Positions 9,036-16,182 of a stretch of DNA of 64,000 nt are shown one piece after another. Every line of letters starts with the position of its first letter. Within the stretch, counting starts at the first letter, position 1. The notes below the pieces were generated by a model that searched no databases, was not told the origin of the DNA, and was given only the letters and a program-made list of their open reading frames with translations. Origin of the DNA: Candidatus Solirubrobacter pratensis (lineage in GTDB: Bacteria; Actinomycetota; Thermoleophilia; Solirubrobacterales; Solirubrobacteraceae); assembly GCF_000425945.1 (NCBI RefSeq), contig NZ_AUEK01000006.1, positions 248,001 to 312,000 of the forward strand, in the 5' to 3' direction. A program made the translations under genes and the position numbers.

Positions 9036-9997
9036 GCCGCCAGCTCCAGCAGCGTCCGCACGATCGCGTTGCGCGCGAGCGGAACCTTGAAGGCGTTGTC
9101 GCGCAGCGGCTCGGCCGCGCTCAGCTCCGCGCCGGCGGCCTCGCGGAACGCGGTCTCGGTCGCGGGCGCGCCGCGCAGTACCGCCTCCGCCCGCTCCGCC
9201 CGCCACGGCACGTGGGCGACCCCGCCCAGCGCGATCCGGCAGTCGCGCACCGTCCCGTCGCCGACGTCGAGCACCGCCGCCACCGAAACGAGCGCGAATG
9301 CGAACGACGCCCGCTCGCGCACCTTGCGATACGCCCCGCGGCCCGCCACGGGCCCGAGCGTGACCGCCGTGATCAGCTCGCCCGGCTCGAGCACCGTGTC
9401 GCGGTCGGGACGGTCGCCGGGGAGGCGGTGCAGCCCCGGGATCGGGATCGTCCGCTCCCCGTCGCGCCCGTGCACGTGCACCTGGGCGCCGAGCGCGGCG
9501 AGCGCCACCGCCATGTCCGACGGGTGCGTGGCGACGCACGCATCGGAGTGGCCGAGGATGGCGAGGTTGCGGTGCGCGCCTTCGCGTGCCGGGCAGCCCG
9601 ACCCCGGCCGGCGCTTGTTGCACGGCTTCGTGACGTCCTGGAAGTACGGGCAGCGCGTGCGCTGAAGCAGGTTGCCGCCGATCGTCGCGAGGTTGCGCAG
9701 CTGGCCCGACGCGCCCGACAGCAGCGCCTGCGAGAGCACGGGATAGCGCTCGCGCACGAGCGAGTGGGCCGCCACGTCGCTGTTGCGCGCGGTCGCGCCG
9801 ATCCGCAGGCCGTCGGGAGTCTCCTCGACGGCCGCGTACGGGAGCCGCGTGACGTCGACGAGGTGGCGCGGGCGCGCGACGCCGAGGCGCATGAGGTCGA
9901 CGAGGTTGGTGCCGCCGCCGAGGAACATCGTCTCGCCGTCGATCGCGGCGACCGCGCCCGCGGCGTCCCTCGCCCGCTCGTACGTGAACGGCCTCAT
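9032..9997 (-). CDS. Aldehyde oxidoreductase FAD-binding subunit with extra Cys cluster (PaoB type)
   Basis: 321 residues, CO-dehydrogenase flavoprotein-type FAD subunit ([31 protein letters not shown]). It contains the Cys-rich insertion [20 protein letters not shown] followed by C-P-A, which in E. coli PaoB binds an extra [4Fe-4S] cluster. This separates the complex from ordinary xanthine dehydrogenases and points to PaoABC-type aldehyde oxidation. It overlaps both neighbours by 4 nt (ATGA). The start at 9997 is the ATG coupled to the preceding gene's stop. Confidence 0.9.
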   Translation of the reverse strand: MRPFTYERARDAAGAVAAIDGETMFLGGGTNLVDLMRLGVARPRHLVDVTRLPYAAVEETPDGLRIGATARNSDVAAHSLVRERYPVLSQALLSGASGQLRNLATIGGNLLQRTRCPYFQDVTKPCNKRRPGSGCPAREGAHRNLAILGHSDACVATHPSDMAVALAALGAQVHVHGRDGERTIPIPGLHRLPGDRPDRDTVLEPGELITAVTLGPVAGRGAYRKVRERASFAFALVSVAAVLDVGDGTVRDCRIALGGVAHVPWRAERAEAVLRGAPATETAFREAAGAELSAAEPLRDNAFKVPLARNAIVRTLLELAA

Positions 9998-10506
9998 CGC
10001 CCGGCCTCCAGGATCGCCGCGACGATGCCGGGGTAGGCGCCGCAGCGGCAGATGTTGCCGCTCATGCGCTCGCGAACCTCGTCCGCCCCGAGCTCGTCGC
10101 CGCCGGCGAAGCTGGGCCAGCCGCGGGCCAGCTCGTCGAGCATCCCGACCGCCGAGCAGATCTGCCCGGGCGTGCAGTACCCGCACTGGAACCCGTCGTG
10201 CTCGACGAACGCGGCCTGGACGGGATGCAGGTCCTCGCCCGCGAGCCCTTCGATCGTCCTCACCTCCGCGCCGTCATGCGCGACCGCGAACGCCAGGCAC
10301 GCGTTGGCCCGGCGCCCGTCAAGCAGCACCGTGCAGGCGCCGCACTGGCCGTGGTCGCAGCCCTTCTTGGCGCCCGTCAGGCCGAGCTGCTCGCGCAGCA
10401 CGTCCAGCAGCGAGGCGCGCGTGTCGACGTCGATGCGGTGGTCTTCGCCGTTCACCCGCAGGCCGACGACGGCCCGCTGCGACGGCTCAGGGTGCTCGCC
10501 GGGCAT
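9994..10506 (-). CDS. Aldehyde oxidoreductase [2Fe-2S] subunit (PaoA type)
   Basis: 170 residues with two ferredoxin-like clusters. C50, C55, C58 and C70 ([16 protein letters not shown]) form the plant-type cluster; C108, C111, C153 and C155 (CGYCTPGQ and NICRCGAY) form the second. Electrons pass from the Mo site through these to FAD. No twin-arginine signal is present, unlike E. coli PaoA, so the enzyme is probably cytoplasmic. It is the first oxidoreductase gene, 17 bp after the ferritin-like gene. Confidence 0.92.
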   Translation of the reverse strand: MPGEHPEPSQRAVVGLRVNGEDHRIDVDTRASLLDVLREQLGLTGAKKGCDHGQCGACTVLLDGRRANACLAFAVAHDGAEVRTIEGLAGEDLHPVQAAFVEHDGFQCGYCTPGQICSAVGMLDELARGWPSFAGGDELGADEVRERMSGNICRCGAYPGIVAAILEAGR

Positions 10507-10523
10507 ATGCTCGGGCCTGCGGA

Positions 10524-11039
10524 TCAGGCGCGCCCTTCGGCCTCGTACTCGCGCAGGAAGCCCTCGAACAGCCGCCGGTGGCCCTCCTCGTCGCGGAGGA
10601 TGGCGATCACCATGTCGTTCGTGACCGGGTCGACGCCCTCGGTGTACTGGATGATCCGGTTGTAGTGCTCGATCGCGCCGGTCTCGGCCTCGATCACGCC
10701 CTTGATCACATGCACGATGTCGGTCTGGTGCTCGGGCGGCGCCAGGTAGACCTGCTCGGGCGTGAAGTCGACCGAGGACGGGACGACGCCGTAGAGCTCC
10801 TTGATCCGGGTCGCGAACTGCTGCGCGTGCCCGAGCTCCTCCTGGATGTCCTCCTGGAGCGACTCGATGATCTCCTGCGCGCGCACGCCGTCCGGATTGG
10901 TCGAGTTCGTGACGTAGTTGATGACGGTCTCGAGCTCCATCCAGTACGCCCTGGTGAGCATCGCGACGATCTCCTCGCGCTGCCGGCTGCGATCGTCGGA
11001 GAGGATGCCCTGGGAGCTGTTGCGGGTCTGGGTGGCCAT
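10524..11039 (-). CDS. Ferritin-like di-iron protein
   Basis: 171 residues, four-helix ferritin-like fold. Two ExxH motifs (E68/H71 in EELGHAQQF and E151-E152/H154 in DEEGHRRLF) plus Glu in helix 1 (ELETVINY) and helix 3 (VIEAETGAIEHY) give a full carboxylate di-iron site. Length and pattern fit bacterioferritin/ferritin-like proteins rather than Dps. It lies first in a run with the iron-sulphur aldehyde oxidoreductase, suggesting iron handling for or alongside that enzyme, which is inference. Confidence 0.82.
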   Translation of the reverse strand: MATQTRNSSQGILSDDRSRQREEIVAMLTRAYWMELETVINYVTNSTNPDGVRAQEIIESLQEDIQEELGHAQQFATRIKELYGVVPSSVDFTPEQVYLAPPEHQTDIVHVIKGVIEAETGAIEHYNRIIQYTEGVDPVTNDMVIAILRDEEGHRRLFEGFLREYEAEGRA

Positions 11040-11125
11040 GGTCCCAGGCCTACCCGAACCGCGGGTCGTGCTTGCGCGCGATCCGAGCGGTCAGAATCCA
11101 GAGCGGTACGGGCAGTAGTCCAACG

Positions 11126-12757
11126 ATGGAGCGAGAGGTGGGTTCGCGACCTCGATCCCCAGCATTGCCCCGCATCGCGCCGTTCGCGGCGGCGGGCGTG
11201 GTCGTCCTGGTGGCGCGCGCGCTCGCCATGCGCCGGCGGGCGCAGCACGAACTCGAGCGCATCTTCGAGCTCTCGCTCGACCCGCTCGTCGTCGTCGGGT
11301 TCGACGGCTACTGCAAGCGCGTCAACCCGGCGTTCGAGCGGACGCTCGGCTACTCGAACGAGGAGTTGCTGTCGCGGCCGTACGAGGAGCTCGTCCACCC
11401 GGACGACCTGGAGGCGGCCCGGGAGATGTTCACCGAGCTGGCGGACGGGCGCGACGTCGTCCAGTTCGAGAGCCGCTTCATCTGCGCCGACGGCTCCGAG
11501 CGCTGGCTCCAATGGAGCGCCCGGGCCGTGCCGCAGCAGAACGTGATCTACGGCATCGCGCGCGACGTGAGCGATCGCCGGCGCGTCGACGCCGAGCTGC
11601 TCGAGGCCCGGCGGACCGCCGAGGCGCGCGGCGCCGAGCTGCGCGTGCGCGTCGACGAGCAGGCGGCGCTGCGGCGCGTGGCGACGCTGGTCGCGAGCGG
11701 CGTGGCGGCGGCCGAGATCTTCTCGGCGGTCGCGGAGGAGATCGCCGTGATCGCCCCGACGGACGCCGTCCACATCTTCCGCTACGAGCCCGACGGCACC
11801 GCGGTCGCGGTGGCGACGTGGAGCAAGCTGCCCGAACGGCTCGAGGTCGGCACGCGGTCCCCGCCGGGCGGACACAACATCCCGACGATCGTGCTGCGGA
11901 CCGGCAGGGCGGCGCGCATCGACGATGCCACGCGGACCACCGGCGGCCCCATCGCGTACGTCCGCCGCCTCGGCCTGCGGTCCGGGGTCGGCAGCCCGAT
12001 CGTCGTCGAGGACCGGCTCTGGGGCGTGGTGATCGCCGCGACGGCGCAGCCGCAGCCGATCCCGCCCGACACCGAGCAGCGCATCGCGGGGTTCACCGAG
12101 CTCGTCGCCACCGCGATCGCCAACGCCGACAGCCGCGCCCAGCTCGCCGCCTCGCGCAACCGCGTCGTCGCCGCCGCCACCGACGAGCGGCGCCGGATCG
12201 TGCGCGACCTGCACGACGGCGCGCAGCAGCGCCTCGTGAACGCCGTGATCACGCTCAAGCTCGCGCTGCGCGAGCTCGGGCCGGGCAACGCCACGTTGGA
12301 GCCGCTGTTGCGCGAGGCGCTCGACCAGGCGAGCGACGCGAACGCCGAGCTGCGCAAGCTTGTGCACGGGATCCTCCCCGGCGTCCTCACCAGCGGGGGC
12401 CTGCGCTCCGGCGTCGACGCGCTCGTGTCGCGCAACTCGCTCCCGGTCACCGCGGAGGTGACCCCGGAGCGGTTCCCGCCGGCGGTCGAGGCGACCGCCT
12501 ACTTCGTCATCAGCGAGGCGCTGACGAACGCCGTCAAGCACGCGGGTGCGCGGCAAGCCGAGGTGAAGGCCGCGGTCGAGGACGGCGTGCTGCGGCTCGA
12601 GGTCCGCGACGACGGCGCGGGCGGCGCCGATCCCGGCCTCGGCTCCGGGCTCACCGGCCTGCGGGATCGCGTCGAGGCGCTCAACGGGACGATCGAGATC
12701 GCGAGCGCCCCCGGCGCCGGCACCTCGCTGGTCGCGCGGATCCCGATCGACGGCTGA
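11126..12757 (+). CDS. PAS-GAF sensor histidine kinase (HisKA_3 type)
   Basis: 543 residues. One N-terminal membrane segment (PFAAAGVVVLVARALAM), a PAS domain (about 35-155: GYSNEELLSRPYEELVHPDD), a GAF domain (about 175-335), then a HisKA_3 dimerisation domain with phospho-acceptor H363 in VRDLHDGAQQRL, and a NarL-type ATPase domain (SEALTNAVKHAGA, DDGAGG). No response regulator gene is adjacent, so its partner, expected to be LuxR-type, is elsewhere. The ATG at 11126 is used; an upstream in-frame start at 11072 would overlap the divergent promoter. Confidence 0.88.
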   Translation: MEREVGSRPRSPALPRIAPFAAAGVVVLVARALAMRRRAQHELERIFELSLDPLVVVGFDGYCKRVNPAFERTLGYSNEELLSRPYEELVHPDDLEAAREMFTELADGRDVVQFESRFICADGSERWLQWSARAVPQQNVIYGIARDVSDRRRVDAELLEARRTAEARGAELRVRVDEQAALRRVATLVASGVAAAEIFSAVAEEIAVIAPTDAVHIFRYEPDGTAVAVATWSKLPERLEVGTRSPPGGHNIPTIVLRTGRAARIDDATRTTGGPIAYVRRLGLRSGVGSPIVVEDRLWGVVIAATAQPQPIPPDTEQRIAGFTELVATAIANADSRAQLAASRNRVVAAATDERRRIVRDLHDGAQQRLVNAVITLKLALRELGPGNATLEPLLREALDQASDANAELRKLVHGILPGVLTSGGLRSGVDALVSRNSLPVTAEVTPERFPPAVEATAYFVISEALTNAVKHAGARQAEVKAAVEDGVLRLEVRDDGAGGADPGLGSGLTGLRDRVEALNGTIEIASAPGAGTSLVARIPIDG

Positions 12758-12764
12758 GCCGCGA

Positions 12765-13355
12765 TCACCGGTGCGGCGCCGGCGACACCAGCCGCATCAG
12801 GGCGGGACCGATCTCGTCCAGCGGCAGCACATGGTCGACGTCGCCGGTGTCGATCGCCGCCTCGGGCATCCCGAACTCGCGCGAGCTGGCCCGATCCGAC
12901 GCAATCAACGTGCCGCCGAAGCGCTTGACCGCGGTGACGCCGGCGGCGCCGTCGCTGCCGAACCCGGTGAGCACCACCGCGATCGCGTCCGTGCCCACCG
13001 AGATCGCGAGCGACGTCAGCAGCAGGTCTCCCGACGGCCGCAGCGGAGGCCGCGGGCCGGAGCGGACGAGCGCGAGCGTGCGGTCGCGCCCGATCAGCGT
13101 GTGGAAGCCGCTCGGGGCGACGAACACGCGCCCCGGCTCCAGCCGGTCGCCGTCGCGGGCGTCGGCGACCGGCAGCGGCGCCACGCGTTCGAGCAGCCCG
13201 GCCAGCCGGCTCACCTGATCGGGATTGTGGTGCTGCAGGACCACCACCGCCGCGGGAAGTGCGGCCGGCAGGCACGCGAGCACGCGCGTGAGCGCATCGA
13301 GCCCGCCCGCGGAGGAGATGAGCACGATGATGGGGCCGCGCGGGATGCCGGACAC
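12765..13355 (-). CDS. Stand-alone CheB methylesterase domain
   Basis: 196 residues. The catalytic triad of the CheB protein-glutamate methylesterase/deamidase is present: S15 (ISSAGGL), H42 (VVLQHH) and D135 (LTGFGSDGAAG). The receiver domain of canonical CheB is missing and no chemotaxis genes are nearby, so it may act on a non-chemotaxis receptor or a sensor kinase. The GTG at 13355 begins the conserved fold; upstream in-frame sequence is low-complexity and unlikely to be coding. It converges on the histidine kinase with 7 bp between stops. Confidence 0.82.
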   Translation of the reverse strand: MSGIPRGPIIVLISSAGGLDALTRVLACLPAALPAAVVVLQHHNPDQVSRLAGLLERVAPLPVADARDGDRLEPGRVFVAPSGFHTLIGRDRTLALVRSGPRPPLRPSGDLLLTSLAISVGTDAIAVVLTGFGSDGAAGVTAVKRFGGTLIASDRASSREFGMPEAAIDTGDVDHVLPLDEIGPALMRLVSPAPHR

Positions 13356-13421
13356 GAACCAAGCGTCGCACGCCTGGTCGCCGTGCGCGCGTACGGGCCG
13401 GCGGTAGACCTCGGACGGCGC

Positions 13422-13445
13422 GGGGCCCGGCGGGCGCCGGGCCCC
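13422..13445 (-). terminator. Strong GC hairpin downstream of DUF892 gene
   Basis: Perfect 10-bp stem (GGGGCCCGGC and GCCGGGCCCC) with a GGGC loop, 8 bp after the stop of the minus-strand gene ending at 13453. No T-tract. Confidence 0.6.
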
Positions 13446-13452
13446 GGGTGAG

Positions 13453-14475
13453 TCACGCGGTCGCGCGCTCGCGCTCGGCGGCCTGGAGGACGCCGGCGCG
13501 GTTCTTGTGGGCGCGCTCGTAGGCGCGGACCCTCTGAGCGCGATCGTCGCCGCCCGCGCCGATGGCCGCCTCGATCTCCCCGACGGTGAGCTCGTCGTAG
13601 CCGGGCCATGGCTCATCGCCGCGCAGCGTGCTGATGCGGCTGAGTATCGTCGCGCGGTTCTCGTGGCGCCGCTCATAGGCGTCGACCTTGGCCAGGTCGA
13701 TCTGCGAGAGCTCGCGCAGCCGGCCTGCGACCTCGTCGGCGGTCAGCTCGTCGTAGCGTGGGATCGCGAGGTCGCCGGAGGACGCCACGGCGCCCTTCGC
13801 CCGGCCCTCGACCTGCGCGACGCCGGGCGCCTTGCGCGCCTGCCGCGCGGTCCGCTTCGCGCGCGACGTCGTCCGCCGGGCGGCGCCCTTGGCGGTCCTG
13901 CCCGCCGCGCGCGTGGCGTCGGCGGCGCCCGTCTTGGTCACGTCATAGGACGGGCTGCCCTCGACCTCCGCGCGCGCGACCGCGTCGGTCAGCTTGGGGA
14001 TCTCACGCATGACGCGGGCGAGCATCTTCTCCTCGTCGCCGCGGATCGACACCGCCAGCCGCGCGGTCTCCGTGTCGCCGACGTCCTGGGCCAGACGCTC
14101 GATCGCCGTGTACGTCGCGATCTCCAGCGCCTCGGTGGCGGCCGCGTCCTTGGCGTTCTTGAGCACCTTCTCCTCGCCGCCCGACCCGCGCAGCAGATCC
14201 AGCGGCGTCTTGCCGACCGCGAGCACCTGGCCGACGACGCTCTCGACCGCGCCGACGGCGGTCCCGAGCGCGCTGCCGGCGCCGCCGAGCTCGCTGATGC
14301 GGTCATCCACGCGCGTCGCGTGATCGCGGGTCTGGCGCAGATGCTGCTCGAGCGCCGTCCGGTAGGTACCGCGAGGCGTCATCGCGATCTGCGACTGCAG
14401 CACGCGGATGAGCGCCTGCTCACTGGCCCGGGCCTCGCCCAGGTACTGCACGACCTTCTGCTGAGAAGCTTGCAT
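13453..14475 (-). CDS. DUF892 ferritin-like protein with C-terminal YDELT repeats
   Basis: 340 residues. Residues 1-170 resemble the DUF892/YciF ferritin-like helical bundle (EQHLRQTRDHATRVDDRISEL; IATYTAIERLAQDVGD; GDEEKMLARVMREI). A basic Ala/Lys/Arg linker follows (GRTAKGAARRTTSRAKRTAR), then two copies of a ~45-residue unit (YDELTADEVAGRL with YERRHENR, and YDELTVGEIEAAI with YERAHKNR) like the actinobacterial DUF8129 repeat. The basic linker could bind DNA. The family is stress-linked in other bacteria. The ATG at 14475 is the first good start; its ribosome site is weak. Confidence 0.75.
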   Translation of the reverse strand: MQASQQKVVQYLGEARASEQALIRVLQSQIAMTPRGTYRTALEQHLRQTRDHATRVDDRISELGGAGSALGTAVGAVESVVGQVLAVGKTPLDLLRGSGGEEKVLKNAKDAAATEALEIATYTAIERLAQDVGDTETARLAVSIRGDEEKMLARVMREIPKLTDAVARAEVEGSPSYDVTKTGAADATRAAGRTAKGAARRTTSRAKRTARQARKAPGVAQVEGRAKGAVASSGDLAIPRYDELTADEVAGRLRELSQIDLAKVDAYERRHENRATILSRISTLRGDEPWPGYDELTVGEIEAAIGAGGDDRAQRVRAYERAHKNRAGVLQAAERERATA

Positions 14476-14561
14476 ACACCGTCCAATCGCTAGGGGGCCC
14501 ATAGGGGCTACCCGGGCGCAGGCCCCGGCGAGCGTTATTGGCGCCTCACCGCGCGCGAGCG

Positions 14562-15071
14562 CTACCCGCCGCCGCAGGCGTCCTCGATCGCCTTCGCGGC
14601 CGCGAGCATGCGATCGACGGTGGGCTTGTCGGTCATGGCCTGGACGGCGGCCTGGAAGTCGCCGCGCTTGGCGGGCGCCTTGGCGCGGCCGAAGTCGCGC
14701 GCGTACGTGCGCAGCGCCGCGACCAGCCGGCGGTTGGCGCCGGTCAGCGGCGCGGGGACGACGGCCGCATCCATCAGCTGCGCGGAGCGCTGGAGCTGCT
14801 GCTGCTCGGTCGCGATCCGGCCGCTCAGATCGCCTTGGTTCTCGGACTGCGCGATCAGCTCCGAGCTGCTGCTCAGCGCGACGGTGACGCGCTGCAGCCG
14901 CGCGAACAGGGCCGTGCACGCCGGCTGGTCCGCCGGCGCGATCGCGGCCCCGGCGGGCGTCGCGGTCGCCGTCGCGGTCGCGGTCGCGGTCGCCGACGGC
15001 GTCTCACCCGGCGCCTTCGCGCCGCCGCAGGCCGCGAGCGCGAGCGCGACCAGCGCGATCGCCCGCCTCAC
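14562..15071 (-). CDS. Small lipoprotein, unknown function
   Basis: 169 residues. Lipoprotein signal with lipobox ALAAC near residue 15, then a low-complexity Ala-Thr tract (ATATATATATAT, coded by a short codon repeat near 14960-14995) as a spacer. The rest is a helical domain with one Cys near each end (PACTAL and EDACGGG). The ATG overlaps the stop of the upstream DUF4232 lipoprotein by 4 nt, so the two are co-translated. Function not recognised. Confidence 0.7.
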   Translation of the reverse strand: MRRAIALVALALAACGGAKAPGETPSATATATATATATPAGAAIAPADQPACTALFARLQRVTVALSSSSELIAQSENQGDLSGRIATEQQQLQRSAQLMDAAVVPAPLTGANRRLVAALRTYARDFGRAKAPAKRGDFQAAVQAMTDKPTVDRMLAAAKAIEDACGGG

Positions 15072-16069
15072 GGCGCCACCACGACCCGCGCCACGACCTG
15101 GGGCGCGAACTCGCCCTCCGGGTCGAGCCGCCAGAAGAGCCCGTTGGCGCCCAGCGGCGCCTTCGCCGGCACGCGCACCCGCATCTCGAACCAGCGGGCC
15201 TGCTTCGGCTTGATCGGAGCGGCCGCCGCGCAGTTGAGCTGATGCGCCTCCGTCGCCCCCACCGGCGCGAACTTCTCCGCCACCAGCGGGCAGCGGCCGA
15301 AGGAGACGGTCTCGGTCCTGGAGGCGTTGCGCAGCTCGACGGCGAACCGCAGGACCTGCCCGCGGCGCCCGCGCAGCGCGCCCTTCCCGCCGCCCAGGGG
15401 ATGCACCGACGCGGTCATCGGCGCCGTCGTGAAGCCGCTGCTCTCGGCGAGCGGCTCAGGCGCGAACGGCCGCACGCCGATCACCGACGGGCGATCCTGG
15501 TGGTCGCAGGAGACGACCGCGTTGTACTTCACGTCGACGCTGCCCCGGCCCCCGGGGAGCGTGACGCGCAAGGCCTTCGGGGGCTGCAGGTTCGCGCGCT
15601 CGCGCGACTGCGGGCACCAGTTCTCCCAGTCGATGGTCAGCGCGGCGGACTGGCCCGGCTGGAGCGCCAGCAGCGACGCGGCCGGCGGCGCGACCTTCGG
15701 GAACGCGGGCGCGTCCGGCGCGAGCGCCCGCTGGCGCTGGCGCGGAGGCGCCGTGCCGCCGACGAAGCGGACCTCCGGCCGGCCGGTGAGCCGGCACGGC
15801 CGCGTGCCGCCGTTGCGCACGACGACGCTTCCGATCCCGCCCTGCTGGGTGCCCGGGACGAATTGCACGCCGTTGCCGGCGACCTTCAACTGCGAAGCGC
15901 GGCAGGCCGGCGCCGGCGCCGGCGGGCGCCGGGTCAGCGCGGCGGGCAGCGCGTCCTCGAACGGGACCAGCTCGGGGCTGCCCTTCACGGCCGGAGCGGG
16001 GCCACCGCCGCCACCGCCGCCGCATCCGGCGAGCACCAGCGCCGCCGCCGCCACGATCCGTCTCGTCAT
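15068..16069 (-). CDS. DUF4232-like lipoprotein
   Basis: 333 residues. Lipobox LVLAGC followed by a Gly run. The domain with CRASQLKVAGNGVQ, GGIGSVVVRNGGTRPCRLTG matches DUF4232, a beta-sandwich found in actinobacterial exported proteins; a second beta domain follows (LRFAVELRNASRTETVSF). GGAGG lies 9 nt before the ATG at 16069. It forms a two-gene unit with the next lipoprotein. A TTACAGT -10-like element lies near 16118-16124, which would give a leader containing the hairpin at 16096-16119. Confidence 0.75.
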   Translation of the reverse strand: MTRRIVAAAALVLAGCGGGGGGGPAPAVKGSPELVPFEDALPAALTRRPPAPAPACRASQLKVAGNGVQFVPGTQQGGIGSVVVRNGGTRPCRLTGRPEVRFVGGTAPPRQRQRALAPDAPAFPKVAPPAASLLALQPGQSAALTIDWENWCPQSRERANLQPPKALRVTLPGGRGSVDVKYNAVVSCDHQDRPSVIGVRPFAPEPLAESSGFTTAPMTASVHPLGGGKGALRGRRGQVLRFAVELRNASRTETVSFGRCPLVAEKFAPVGATEAHQLNCAAAAPIKPKQARWFEMRVRVPAKAPLGANGLFWRLDPEGEFAPQVVARVVVAP

Positions 16070-16095
16070 CCGTTGTTCCCTCCTCGTCCGGCGTG

Positions 16096-16119
16096 TGCCC
16101 CGGGCCGGAGCCCGGGGCA
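16096..16119. other. Perfect 10-bp hairpin, terminator or 5' UTR stem
   Basis: TGCCCCGGGC, loop CGGA, GCCCGGGGCA. It lies between the M28 peptidase stop (16183) and the DUF4232 lipoprotein start (16069). It can be a second terminator for the peptidase operon or a stem in the lipoprotein leader; the -10-like TTACAGT just upstream favours the second. Confidence 0.5.
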
Positions 16120-16134
16120 CTGTAACGTCGCCGA

Positions 16135-16164
16135 AGGCGAGCGACGGCGAACCGTCGCTCGCCT
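16135..16164 (-). terminator. 13-bp perfect hairpin terminator of the M28 peptidase operon
   Basis: Arms AGGCGAGCGACGG and CCGTCGCTCGCCT with a CGAA tetraloop, 18 bp after the peptidase stop. Among the longest perfect stems seen in the window. No T-tract. Confidence 0.65.
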
Positions 16165-16182
16165 GGCAGGCGAAGCCCTGCT

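Noticed and set aside
14955-15000. Short codon repeat resembling a satellite
   Set aside because: It is the Ala-Thr spacer of a lipoprotein; too short for a repeat locus.
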